Part shown: in pieces, positions 10,910 through 21,938 of the stretch
Position numbering within the stretch: the first letter of the stretch is position 1
Layout: each line of letters begins with the position of its first letter
Assembly: GCA_020747015.1 (NCBI GenBank)
Contig: JAGTJM010000002.1
Span: 124,001 to 188,000, forward strand
Source of the DNA: Pyrenochaeta sp. MPI-SDFR-AT-0127
Taxonomy: Eukaryota > Ascomycota > Dothideomycetes > Pleosporales > Cucurbitariaceae
Length of the DNA stretch: 64,000 nt
Reading direction: 5' to 3'
Notes under the pieces: model-generated
Database searches by the model: none
The model's input: only the letters and a program-made list of their open reading frames with translations
Told to the model about the DNA's origin: nothing
Translations under genes and position numbers: made by a program

Positions 10910-13900
10910 TAAACTTCTCGTACGTGGAGCGACAGTCCTCAACCGTAGTAGGATATATCTACTCAGGGTGGTCCTGTGATTTGAAAACCGCAGAAGTGGA
11001 TCGAGAAAAATGGTATTTCATGCAACGAGGTCGTCTGATATGAAGATTATATACTCAGCACGTATCAGAGGATGGGCTCCCTAATATATCAAAGTAGGGG
11101 GCAAGCCCATAGTCGTCTGTCGCAGCCGTGGTACGCGCTAACGGTAGACGGGGCTCAGCAGTTGAAAGAATGCCACATCAATCGGTGAACACGACGACGG
11201 AACCAGCAGTTCGGTACCTAAACCGTTCCATTTCAGCTGCCGCACTGCCTTATTATGATTGGTTTAGAGAACAATGAGTGGAACAAGTGAGCATGGATGT
11301 CATATGCTGTTTGGCGGCGTAGTTTGACAATCCACGTTGCAGATGATATGGGAATTTTCGCAATAGTGGATAAACGAGGCCATCTCTCATGAATCCACTA
11401 TTAGATTACTTTGGGATGTACCACTGATTCTACCTAAAGAGCTTTGATGTAACCATATACTGTGTATATCTAGTGTGCACAACACAACGGTCTCTTCCAG
11501 CGGCGCAGTGGTGGCAAGGAACTGTTTCCGTACCTCCTCGGCCAATCAAAGCACCATATCTTGATTCGTAAATGACGGTCCATCTCCACAGGGTCCCAAT
11601 TCCAATGTGACCCGATCTCATCGCCGTAAACGGCCAATATGTGGGGGGTCTACGGGTCAGTTGTCCTACCTTCCGCTTTGACCGAAGCCTCCTGTGGCAA
11701 ATAAGGCTTTAGCGCGTGAGTAGTGCGTGAAAACTAGCATTGCAAGTAACATACGAAAGGTCATTCTAGGATGTTCCAGGACGGTGCGTACCTTGTGAGA
11801 AGGGGACAGAAGTGTTGGGCTGAGTGATTACTCCCCGGCCACAGCAACACGAGCGAGGCTGACGTGCCATATGAAAGCTTTCTGCTTAGTTTAGGCCATG
11901 CTTGACCCAACTCTTTGATGCTGCGGTCATCTGGTTTCAAAGGCTTGCATTACAGCTATTGCGGTTCTTTGTGCCTTGCGTACATACTAGGATCAACCGG
12001 ACAAATCTATGGCAGTAACACAACTAGTGTTTCAAACATCTGACGAACAGACCTGCGCGGAATCTAGATTCGAACATTTATACAAGCCGCCTCAAAGAGT
12101 GGCGTGTTGGGGCATGGTGGGCATCAACAAAAACATGGGCGAGTTCCAGGGTCTTGGGAAATTGCCTTTGCATCTAACCAGGTAGGGCCGGAAGATTCGC
12201 ACCTACTTCTGAATAACACGGAGTATTTACTTACCATGATATGAAGGATTCGAGTAAAAGTATTATCTTCGCCGTACAGGCATACATCTTCAACACTGAC
12301 TAAAGCTACTTGCGAAGCACTGGTTGTTACTGAGCAACTGTGACTTTCTCGACGATAAGGGCTCAGTGTTTGGCTTTAGCCGCGTTCTGGAGCACAACCT
12401 TAGAGGGCTTAACTATGGTGGCGAAACGATTGTAGAAATGTGGGCGCGATCAAGGACTGCTATGAGGCACGGTAATCGGTCCCGTTCATCGCGCTCATGG
12501 GTGCTCCACAACTTCACTACTTGGCAGCACTGAACCCAACATTACCAAGCAAAAGCGCCTCAAACCCCACACTATAACCAACATCCTTTGATGCCTCACA
12601 AAGCTAGTCATGTAGCCCTCCGGAAACAAGGACCTTAGTGTAATGCACAGCTTCGGGATGGCTCTTGGCACACGCGCTTGAGACCATGGTTAAGCTCGGG
12701 CGGACGCTGTGGCTTCCGAGGCGCCAAATGGTCTCAGGAGACAAAGCAATGCATAGCGGTGAGGACTGTACACAGGTGGTGACCTATAACTACAATCCTA
12801 GGCGCTATGCTTCTTATCATGTTCAATGTTGTAAACCAGACTACAGATCTAGCCATACGCCACACATGGAGACGCGGCTCTCAAATGTGGACCAGCAAGG
12901 CACGATAGTCCCGCTCGCTAAGTGCCCTGCATATTCTACGGCTCATGTGAACATCCTGTTCAATTTTTGTCAATGGGCCGCAGTTTTTGGCATACCCCAG
13001 TATTCGGCTTGTTGGGTTCATGTTGCTACCCCTGATTCGAGCTTACCGTCCATCTGGCTGCTGTGCTTTGCAGTAATGCAATTGATGGCGAATGAGCATT
13101 GCATCATAGACTTTCTATGAAACATGCGCTTGCAGGTGAGCACCCGAGTGATTTTGCCAGGGGTAGACGAGCGCAGTTGGACTGGCGGTGATTGGGCAGA
13201 ACAATAGAGACAATATACAAGGCAACCTCTTTAGTGGAATGTGTTATTTACCATGGAGCCAACATGGCAAAGTTGACTAGCAACTCATCCGCTGTCAATT
13301 TTGAGGCGCAGGCCATTGAGGAGGAATGTCTTACTCGGACCTTAGATCAGTAACCATGACATCGCTACCTAGGAATGTGTGTGAGGCTTACCATTAAACG
13401 GCCCTGTCAGATGGAGAGAGGGCACTAGGCAGCTTACGGACAAGCGTGTATACATACCCTAGAACACATGCATGCCTGGGCAACACCGCCCCCCACGCGC
13501 CAAGGCTTGGGGAACGGTGATTTGCCAATACTTCATAATCCTTAAAGTTGGTTGACAGCCAAAGTTCAGCCCCCCCTGCCGAACCTCTGACATGCTCGGA
13601 TCCTCCGCATCGCAACCAGAGATGAGGCTGCATAAGTAGAAATTCGGAATAGACGGCACACAGAGAGCACGGCATCGCCGCGGCGTGTCATTGTTAGCGC
13701 AGCCGAGTTGTGAGTGTTGCCACATGGTGTGTTGATGGCGCTGTTGCCGCGCGCTTCTAGGCCATTAGGCAATGGCTCATTTCGCAAATCAGAACATTCC
13801 TTGCTGCTACTCCCAGTCTAGAAGATGCGACAACCACAGAAGGGAGAAATCGATCAAAGGGCGGTCAAAGACGCGTGCATACTGCCAAGCCACTAGCTAA

Positions 13901-14434
13901 CTATCAATGAAGTCAGAGCACTACAACCTCAAGCCATACAATCAACTATCATATGCCCTCATGAACAGCCATACACATCCAGCGATGAGCCCTTACTTGA
14001 TTAGACCGAACTTGTTACTTGCATTTTCTAGAGGTTTTCGATTGGGATGCCTATGTCTCTGGCGGGTACAAACTTCTCGCACTCTTTCAATACTGTCTCA
14101 ACAACCATGGAGATAATTCTTAATGCTGCCATGCTTCGAACACAGTAGACTGAACCTAGAATCTAAGCCCGGACAGTGATATGTTATGGCCGTACGTCAT
14201 CTTGTCTTTGTTCCTTGTAATACATCTCTTTGTGTAGTGCTTTGTTTTCACCTTTGTTCGCAACACACGCCAAGTTCTTGCAACCTAGAGAACATGGAAC
14301 AAAATTCTCTTAGAACTTGGCAAATGCCTTTCGTGCTGAAGCCACGCAATGCGTTTGGCCGGTGGCGTGTGTGGGCAGTTCCGTCCAAGCCATATCACGC
14401 ACTTGGTTTCATTCTCTTTTCAGCATTCTTGAAC
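10910..14434. other. Gene-poor stretch upstream of the zinc-finger gene
   Basis: Only short frames (largest 151 codons at 12665-13120, no motif). The first few hundred bases presumably carry the promoter of the C2H2 gene, and a long upstream region is common for developmental regulators. Three overlapping minus-strand frames at 13394-13787 are in different frames and look like chance. Confidence 0.5.
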
Positions 14435-14439
14435 CCAAT

Positions 14440-14620
14440 TGTCAGCCATTGGGCTAACTGGCATCACTCTGGGCCAAGGCGGGCCGGGGTGCGCCCCCTA
14501 TAAGAGGGACTGCCGCCCCTGTGGGGTTGCGGCAGCGATTAGTCTATCTCCTACCTCAAATACTATATCGTCCCCCCATAGGATCCTATCGTCCCTGACC
14601 TGTCCTACGTGACCTTGACA
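14440..14620. mobile_element. Solo LTR-like element, 181 bp
   Basis: The segment begins TGTCA and ends TGACA, the TG...CA inverted ends expected of LTRs. It is flanked on both sides by the same 5-bp sequence CCAAT (14435-14439 and 14621-14625), as in a target site duplication. Inside are a TATA-like CCTATAAGAGG (about 14497-14507) and a GC-rich hairpin at 14510-14535 with CTGCCGC/GCGGCAG arms. A pyrimidine-rich 3' half follows, as in the R-U5 part of fungal LTRs. No gag or pol sequence or second LTR is seen nearby, so it is best read as a solo LTR left by recombination of a retrotransposon, probably of gypsy type (inference). Orientation would be plus if the TATA is real. Confidence 0.7.
14510..14535. 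repeat. GC-rich hairpin inside the solo LTR
   Basis: Inverted repeat of 7 bp arms (CTGCCGC and GCGGCAG) extended by CCC/GGG around a short loop. It lies just downstream of the TATA-like box, where the start of an LTR transcript would be. Confidence 0.8.
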
Positions 14621-14625
14621 CCAAT

Positions 14626-16880
14626 TTCATCCATTTCCTCGGCAGTTTGGAGGATCAGAGCGCCTTGCTTTCCTGAACTGTGTGCGGTGTGTGGCATATT
14701 GGGCAGGTTTCACCGAGCATTGATATACATAGACAATAGTTATTTTGCTCCCCAAAGTAATAATATTTAGCAAGAAGATGGATAAGATGTGGCTGCTATG
14801 TCATATCTTTCGAGCTGCCAATCTTTTCATCTTCGATCTTATCATTAATTGACTATTCAGTGTATTACCAACTGCGTTCTTCTGTTGCCCGCAAGAGCAA
14901 AAGGGTCCATTCTTGAAATGGCACTTTTGGAACTGCCTTCTGAGATACATATTCCACTACACTTTTGGAAATTCCGCCATGAGATTGTATTCATTCACTT
15001 AGCCTCTTGAAACATCAGTAGAATCATTGAGGTGCCTTCAGCGACATCACTTCACTTCGCTCCACACCTTCCCTGATGCACTAGGTGCTTGCGTGATAAT
15101 AAGCACCGAACCAAACGTGATGGACAAGTACATTACGACAGTAAATAAGCTTCTAAGGAGAATTAAGAGCCATCTCGCAAGAAGCGTATTATTGTATTGT
15201 GAAGTTCGCAACATTTCCATTTTTACAAATGTGCATGAAGTGAAGATTGCGAAGGCTCCAAACCCTATGAATTAGCGATAACTACATTTTCGAATGACGC
15301 CACGATTGAAGTCTTCGTCTGCAATGCAGCTTAAATTCCATCACAAAATAGAGTTTCAAATGGGACAAATCAAGTTCATATCACGATCAAAGCTATCACA
15401 TTGAGTTATTCTCGTGTCCCGCTCACTGATCATCATTCTCTTCATCGTCAGCTCCCATCAACAACCCTGCACCTTGTTCTTTATAAGTGTACTGTTAAAC
15501 CCAACCATTTGGCAAGTCCCATTAGGCTGATTTAGCCCCATAGTGAAATATCCACTCAGACATATTATAGAAGCAGATTCAACTCAGGTGGAAGTGTAAA
15601 TCGAGATAACTCTACAATAAAAGGCTTTGAACTTCATATACGTCTAGTCCGTCAAAATAGTAGATCACTGCACTAGTCAAGCTACATATTCCCCCTTTGT
15701 TTACGGAGAACATAAGGTATAGAAAATCAAACACGTGTCATACTACACTATTGTTTTGCTTCTATTATTGTGTACTGCAAGTTTACCATGCCAGCGCAGA
15801 AAATTTGTCTCTGACACATTATTAGTTTCTCTCATTCTCGACTCATTCACTACGCAAGGGTGTGAATGTAGTGCCAAATTCTCGTCCAACAGCAATTGCG
15901 TAGGATTCCATAAGACTCAAGCTAGCATCATTTAGTTTCCTGAATATGCTTTCCGATAGCGTAGTCTTCTATTTTCTTGAATGACACATTCATGACTGAA
16001 TTCAACAACAGAAGATGAGCCATATCTAAGTCTTTTCGACTACATTTCGGAACTATGTGCAACAGTCAATGTATCATGCCTTGAGATACATCAAAGTTCT
16101 TTCTCTCACTATACAGCCAACTTCTACAAGAACTTACATACTTTGTTCTTCTTGACCTCAGAATTAGTGCCAATTTGAAGTGAAGATGTCTCGCCATGTG
16201 TGAATGTCCAACGAGAAGATTTAACCGCACAAATACTATTAAGGCTGAAGATTTCTCATGCACATATTGTATATCAACGGTGATGACGAAGCTGGCCTCG
16301 AGTATCACCGCCACGAAATTCGAAGACTGCACAGGAGGATTAAGTTCTATATTGCTTCCTTCCATCAATCATGGATTCCTACTTCGACATCCATATAGAT
16401 ACATTTACAACGCTTCTCTCTGGGCGATATCTTTAATCTGTCACCTGCGAGGTTCGGAGAACCATTGTGAACAGCGTGGAGGAATTTAGATCCTTTGATC
16501 ATGCCTCTACAGTGCTTGGCTATGACTCGATACGTGGAGTTCAAGTCCTTTCTGCTGTGCCTGCCTCAATTAAGTGACATACTTTTCTCGGCGACATATT
16601 CACAGCTTCTGATCACCGCAGCCAAGCGTGTGAAAGGTGTTCCCCAGTAAAACCAAGGTGCATGTCCGTTAAGCGAGCTGATTACTATGGAGTCTGGCTC
16701 GGAGACTAATCCGTCGAGAAATTTTTCTTCACTCGTCGGAATTGGCGACGACTAAAAGAGCTAATTTTCTGGGTGATTTTGAAGATGATGCAAACGATCC
16801 ATTGCAGAATGGCATAAACTGCCCCAAAAGCATTCTGTTCGTTATGTCGATCAATACAAGCAAAGTGGGCTGAGACCTAT
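14626..16880. other. Gene-poor stretch, no gene seen
   Basis: Moderately AT-rich sequence with frames no longer than 100 codons and no domain signatures. It separates the solo LTR from the 3' end of Prp18. Confidence 0.55.
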
Positions 16881-17966
16881 TCAGCCCATGAGTTGCAACT
16901 GGTCTGTCGGCGGCCACCTCGTCTGCGCAAAACTTAAACACCTTTTGATACTCTGCAGATATTTCCTCGTCATCTCGTCACTCATGATATGTGCCGCATT
17001 CTTATCGCTCTCGTGCAACTTCTCTCGTGCACTCCGCTCGTGAATACCCACCATGGTAACACCAATAGGCCACGCGGCGTTGCCAATACTTAGTCTCAAG
17101 TATCCATCATTCGCATCGACGTAGCGTCGTGCCTGCGCTGCGTGTACGATCTCAACAACTGGTTCGAGAACACTATCTGGCAGGTCAAACTTCTCGAGCT
17201 TTTTGAAGAGTGGGCGCATGTTTTCCCGTGCTTGTACCATAGCCGCGTATGCTTGTTTGCCTTGATAGCTATCCTTGACATCATCATCCCTGCGTGCGAG
17301 CGTGATTTCCCATTCCCTGAGCAGCATTGTAAAGTAGCTTGCGAGCTGTCTGAAGAGAAATTCTCGGCCGTCCTTATCTTTGGGTACTTTAAGGTTTACA
17401 AGCATGTCTTTTCCAGGTACTAGCTGGAGAGTCGTGGGTATTGGGCCGTCAGTCATAATGGCTGCCAGACTGTCCGCGCCGATGCGCTTCTTGTACCGTT
17501 TCAAACGCTGTTTATGAGTCTCGCCGAACAGACAAATCGGCTCATCAAGTGCTCTCAGCTTTACTACGAGCTCGTCGTCTGCTATGTCTTCATCTTCGGG
17601 AATTGATGTGTCCTCATCCTCTCCCTCTTTCTTCTTTGGCGGAAGGTCTGGCAACCCCAGTCGCTTCCTTCTCCTTTGCTCTTCTGCATCCTCTTCTTCC
17701 TCGCGCCTTCGTCTTGATTCCTCGGCTAATCGCAATCGCTTCTCGCGTCGTTCGGCCTCCCTCTCTGCCTCATCCTCTTCGGCTTTCCGCTTATTTGCTA
17801 ATCGTTCTCGACGTGCTCTCTCGGCAGCTTCCTGTTCAGCAGAATATGCAGCTTGCCGTTGTGCTTCGATTTCACTGCGCTTCAGGTACTTCTTGTCATT
17901 AGAGTCTGTCGAAGCTGTGTCCTTGCCCTTTTTTATGTGCGCGGACATAAGCTTTGCAAAGTCCAT
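16881..17966 (-). CDS. PRP18: Pre-mRNA-splicing factor Prp18
   Basis: Intronless, 361 codons. An N-terminal MDFAKLMSAHIKKGK start is followed by a long charged Glu/Arg coiled-coil-like region (about 30-115). Next comes a short PRP4-like/SFM segment with EPICLFGETHKQRLKRYKK (about 140-160). The Prp18 helical domain fills the C-terminal half, ending with the family-typical FAQTRWPPTDQLQLMG. Prp18 acts in the second catalytic step of splicing, with Slu7, at the U5 snRNP. Length and termini match a full-length fungal protein. It is divergently transcribed from SAP18 with 296 bp between start codons. Confidence 0.95.
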   Translation of the reverse strand: MDFAKLMSAHIKKGKDTASTDSNDKKYLKRSEIEAQRQAAYSAEQEAAERARRERLANKRKAEEDEAEREAERREKRLRLAEESRRRREEEEDAEEQRRRKRLGLPDLPPKKKEGEDEDTSIPEDEDIADDELVVKLRALDEPICLFGETHKQRLKRYKKRIGADSLAAIMTDGPIPTTLQLVPGKDMLVNLKVPKDKDGREFLFRQLASYFTMLLREWEITLARRDDDVKDSYQGKQAYAAMVQARENMRPLFKKLEKFDLPDSVLEPVVEIVHAAQARRYVDANDGYLRLSIGNAAWPIGVTMVGIHERSAREKLHESDKNAAHIMSDEMTRKYLQSIKRCLSFAQTRWPPTDQLQLMG

Positions 17967-18262
17967 GTTGGGTAGTGTGAGAACTCTTCGTGATGTTGCG
18001 TTTGTTGGACTGTAGAAGAAGAGTTAGGTAGCGTTAAACGCCGAGATTCACTGTCCGGCAAATTAGTTTTACCGAGGCGCGGCGCTAGCGGGAGCTCTCC
18101 GCGTCGCGTGCTTTCACTTGCTAGCACCCGTTGTTCTACTAGACTCCGCGCCCTACGTCACCTCCGCAACCTCGCTTTTGTCGATTGCTATCTTATGTGT
18201 ACTCATAGACTATACGCTTTGTGTTGCCATCGTATAGTAACCATAACTGTCCAAGATTCATT
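17967..18262. promoter_or_regulatory. Shared divergent promoter of PRP18 and SAP18
   Basis: These 296 bp separate the two start codons and must hold both promoters unless one lies inside a gene. No canonical TATA box is obvious in the proper position for either side, as is common for housekeeping genes. Confidence 0.6.
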
Positions 18263-19114
18263 ATGGCTGCGCAAGCTCCATTGAAGATCGATCGACAAAC
18301 GACGACGCCGTTTTTGTTACGTCTTTTTTTCAAGCAGGGCTCCTTCCATAGGTACTTGCACTTCTGATATTCACTTAAGCAGTATGCTAAGATCAGGAGA
18401 CTAGATGAATTTGACCCAACCTTACCGCGACTACCGACCAATGTCCAAATATATACATGGCAGAGCTGTAGTCTCAGCGAGCTGTGCAAGCTGGTCCTTT
18501 CCGCTGTGCCAACTTTACTCCCACAACCTTACGCTGGGTCGCGCATCGCATTCCGCCTTGTGTATCCAGACATACAAGGCTCTAGTAGACCTGGCGCACC
18601 TGGACGCTACATTTCACGAGACATAGGGTCTGTTATTTTGGGCGCACACACAGGAAATGCGGATACCGACATGGACACCGAAAATGGCTCAATTGTTGCT
18701 GAGGCATTGAAGCAGCTCGATGGAGACCCTGACAGGACCCTGGCTGATGTGAAGTTCCTCATTGGCGACTATATCGCATGCGCAATCCTTCCACCACTGC
18801 CTGACGGTGGAGTACCAGCAGCGCCTCCGCCACTTTCTGGGCCTGGCAGAGGACCTCAATCCGGAACTTACGGTGGACGTGGAAGAGAGAATGGCTTTGG
18901 TGGACGAGGTGACTATGGAGGCTACGGAAGAGGAGGAAGAGGAGGACGATTCGACGAAAGACGACCAAGTGAAGGGGTGCCTGGGGGTGAATGGAGAAGA
19001 GGAGAGGCACTACCAGAGCGGGAATCCGGGTATGGGCGAGGACGAGGGGGAGGTCGAGGAGGAGGAGATGGCAGTGATTGGCGCGACCGCGGAAGAGGAC
19101 GAGGACGATGGTAA
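18263..19114 (+). CDS. SAP18: SAP18-family protein with C-terminal RGG tail
   Basis: Model: 18263-18351 joined to 18397-19114, a 45-nt intron, 268 residues. The splice restores the family sequence: exon 1 carries TTTPFLLRLFFKQGSFHR, and exon 2 continues RLDEFDPTLPRLPTNVQIYT and WQSCSLSELCKLV. The ubiquitin-like SAP18 fold spans about residues 10-175. SAP18 is a subunit of Sin3 histone deacetylase complexes and, in animals, of the ASAP/PSAP complexes on the exon junction complex. From about residue 185 the protein becomes a Gly/Arg-rich tail with repeated GRG, RGG and GGRG motifs, suggesting RNA binding or arginine methylation (inference). An exon of only 89 nt and a short intron explain why the start is easy to miss. 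Confidence 0.9.
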
Positions 19115-19872
19115 TTCGACTGAGTGTCACGCAACTTCTCGCGTACAGTATGACTAACCAGGCATGACAAGGTTGGGCATTTGCCCTATCTTGATCTAAA
19201 GACACCTTCGCGTCTCTCAGCGACATGGTGCTGAACTATATCAAGATACAAACTGCAATGTCGTTCTAGGATGATGGCTCTGCACGGTTTACGGGGGAGT
19301 TGGAACACCCTTCATTCACAGCGAGCCGCTTGTTACTTGAGAGCACAACAGCACAAGTGAAGTCTTCGGTTCATATTCGCGAGCTATTGACACAATGTGA
19401 ACTCAAGGCTTCACTTGTGCTGATGTGCTCTCATATCCTGTATGGCATGTATAGCTTTCTGCCGATCGGCCTGGCTCTGTTTTGTCAGACAAGGAGTGTG
19501 TAGCCCCAACCCTACAGCTCAGGTCGCCATCGAGGATGAACAGGATTGAGAGCCGATTGGAGTGCAACAGTTTAGGCTGCGGGTTGGGCTGAGTGCAAGT
19601 CTATTGTAGACAATTGTATCAAAGCCGTTAAATTATATCAGAGAGAATATGTAGGCATATTGCGATACCGAGCTTGCTCAAAGCGTCAAGCTGTTCTTCT
19701 CAAAACGCGAGTTCACGTGCGGGGCAACTATCAAAGCTTGACCTCATCCAATCGCCGTTTCTCAACTTCTATGATTATGACAATCTTCCAACAACAAGTT
19801 CACCTGTTCTCTCCTGTTGCCTAACCATTTAGCAACTGCGAAACGTCTTCCGCGCGAGGACCTGCTGACGAT
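19115..19872. other. Intergenic between SAP18 and DML1
   Basis: No gene seen. It contains a near-perfect 25-bp inverted repeat (19338-19362 / 19409-19433). The last part, pyrimidine-rich with CACAAG/CAACAACAAG-like runs, is the likely DML1 promoter and leader. Confidence 0.6.
19338..19433. repeat. 25-bp inverted repeat with 46-nt spacer
   Basis: The left arm 19338-19362 and right arm 19409-19433 are reverse complements at 24 of 25 positions. Pairing stops immediately outside both ends. No target duplication or terminal motif of a known MITE is evident. It could form a long stem-loop in RNA or DNA. Confidence 0.9.
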
Positions 19873-21938
19873 ATGCACGAAATTGTGACCCTACAGTTCG
19901 GTCAACAGAGCAATTACTTGGGAACACACTTTTGGAACACACAGGTGAGTGCACTGCCCCAAGTTCTCTTCATTCGCTGTCGAAACTTCGTGTTCAAAAC
20001 ACTCTACCTTGTAATGGTCTGCTCTAACGCACGTCTGGGGCTGAATTCGGCACCTGGGGGTGGGGAGGCCGCGTACTCTTGGCTTGGTCATCGCTGTGCT
20101 TGCCGCATACGTAGTGTCCCTCACCTCACTCCAAAATACCGCATCGCCCCTCTCTGAAACTGTTTCACTTCTGTCATTTTCTGATCTTCGTGTAAGGAAT
20201 CATATTTCACTTACCCACCTGAAGCCGAGTCGCCTGTCAACCATGACATTCTGTTCCGACCGGGCGTTGCCCCAGACGGATCTGAGACCTTTACGCCGAG
20301 AGCTTTGATTTACGATCTTAAAGGTGCTTTTGGGAGCATGAAAAAGATTAATGCACTGTATGAGCATGAGGATGATCGAAGCATACTCGATCAGAATGGA
20401 GTATGGCCAACTAAACCCATCATCCAGCGGGCCGCCACAGTCATCCCACAGTCAGCGTATCAAGAACATATTGATGCTGGCCTCGCTCCACCACCGTTGA
20501 GTACCGCAACTGTCCGCTACTGGTCAGATTACAGTCGAGTCTACTATCATCCCAGATCGGTCGTCCAATTATCTGAGTTTGAAGTCAATGACAAACTGAT
20601 GCCGTTCGAGAATTGGGAGGTTGGCATGGAGCTTTTTGAGAAGCTTGAAAGGGAAGTTGATTTGGTCGACCGAGATTTACGGCCATTCATTGAAGAGTGC
20701 GATGGTATTCAAGGACTCCAGATCTTTACAGGGGTCGATGATGCCTGGGGCGGATGGGCATCGGGGTGGCTCGAGAGATTAAGAGATGAGTACGGCAAAC
20801 TGAGCATATGGACTTGGGGTTTGGGAGACCACGGTGCGGATACAAAAATTCCTCGGGTACGTCATCCTAGTGAACGCTGGCTTATGATTGTGCTGATTGA
20901 TGCATTTTAGGAGAGGCGCTTGCAGCAAGTCACAAACTCTTCGCGATCGCTCCAAATTTTAGGCGAGCAGTCATCAGTGTACATACCAATGTCGAACAGA
21001 CCATCCAAGATTCCAAAATATCTGTCAATGGATCCGACATCTCCGTGGCATATCGCTGCGCTGCAAGTAGTTGGCCTAGAGAGCATGACAATCTCGTCTC
21101 GGTTGAGGGCTCTCGTTGGTGGGCAAGGCACGTTGCAAGACCTCGAAGACACCATCAACAGCACTGGGAGAAGACGTATAGCGAAATTCGAAATGAGCAT
21201 CGCAGATCCCGGTGTTCTCTCCGAAAAAGTTTCTGAGGCTATTGCTTCTGCCGAGAAAACAGGCTCAATGACTTCGGATCGCACAAGCGAAAGCGAGAAC
21301 CACTTCAGCACCTTTGATCTTGATGTCTTCACACGAGACTACAACATCGCTTCCAGGCGACCATCCAAGAAAGATCACATTTTCGGCAGGACAGAGACCT
21401 CCCGAGGAGACTGGCTCGTGTCTGGTGATATTGATGGACGTCATCGCCATGACAGATTCAATCAAGGACCGGCGTTACAAAGGTACGTACCTAATTTCTT
21501 GGTGCTTTTCCGAAATAGGTTCCACATTGAATTATTACGGGAAAAACGAAGTTTTACGGGACACATGATCGCAGTGTTCTGCTATCGCCACCTGTACGAG
21601 CCTGGTTCGACATTGGCTACGAACTATTGACCGGAATACGGGACGCCGAGTTTGCACTAACATCTTTCAGGTATACCGCACCAATCCTCTTCCCGCTCCT
21701 CGACAGCTTTCCAACATCGATATTCGATGTAGGATCTGGTCACGCTACCAAGCTCGCTGTCCATACTGGGCTCACCACCAGTACCGCTGTCGCAAACCAA
21801 ATACGAGCTGTCGAGCAAATGGTAAGGCGATTGGTAGGAATAGACGAAAGAGAAGCACTATGTAATGGCCTCCAAGTTCTTGCAGAAGAGTATGATGAAG
21901 GGTGGGATAGCGATACTGACAGCAACGACGATGAGTAA
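19873..21938 (+). CDS. DML1: Misato/DML1 tubulin-like protein
   Basis: Model: 19873-19944, 20197-20856, 20911-21482, 21575-21938, giving 555 residues with three introns (252, 54 and 92 nt). Exon 1 holds the diagnostic start MHEIVTLQFGQQSNYLGTHF, and exon 2 continues ESYFTYPPEAE. A tubulin-like segment contains FTGVDDAWGGWASGWLERL, matching the Misato segment II/tubulin motif. The acidic C-terminus ends WDSDTDSNDDE. DML1 family proteins affect mitochondrial distribution and DNA inheritance in yeast and mitochondrial or spindle functions in animals. The first acceptor is AAG rather than CAG/TAG and the last intron lacks a strong branch point, so those junctions are less sure than the frames they connect. 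Confidence 0.9.

Noticed and set aside
12665..13120. 151-codon plus-strand frame
   Set aside because: No domain, no codon pattern or splice context like the real genes here; considered chance.
18759..19226. Several 80-155 codon frames over the SAP18 tail on both strands
   Set aside because: Shadows of the Gly/Arg-rich tail, whose codons lack stops in other frames.
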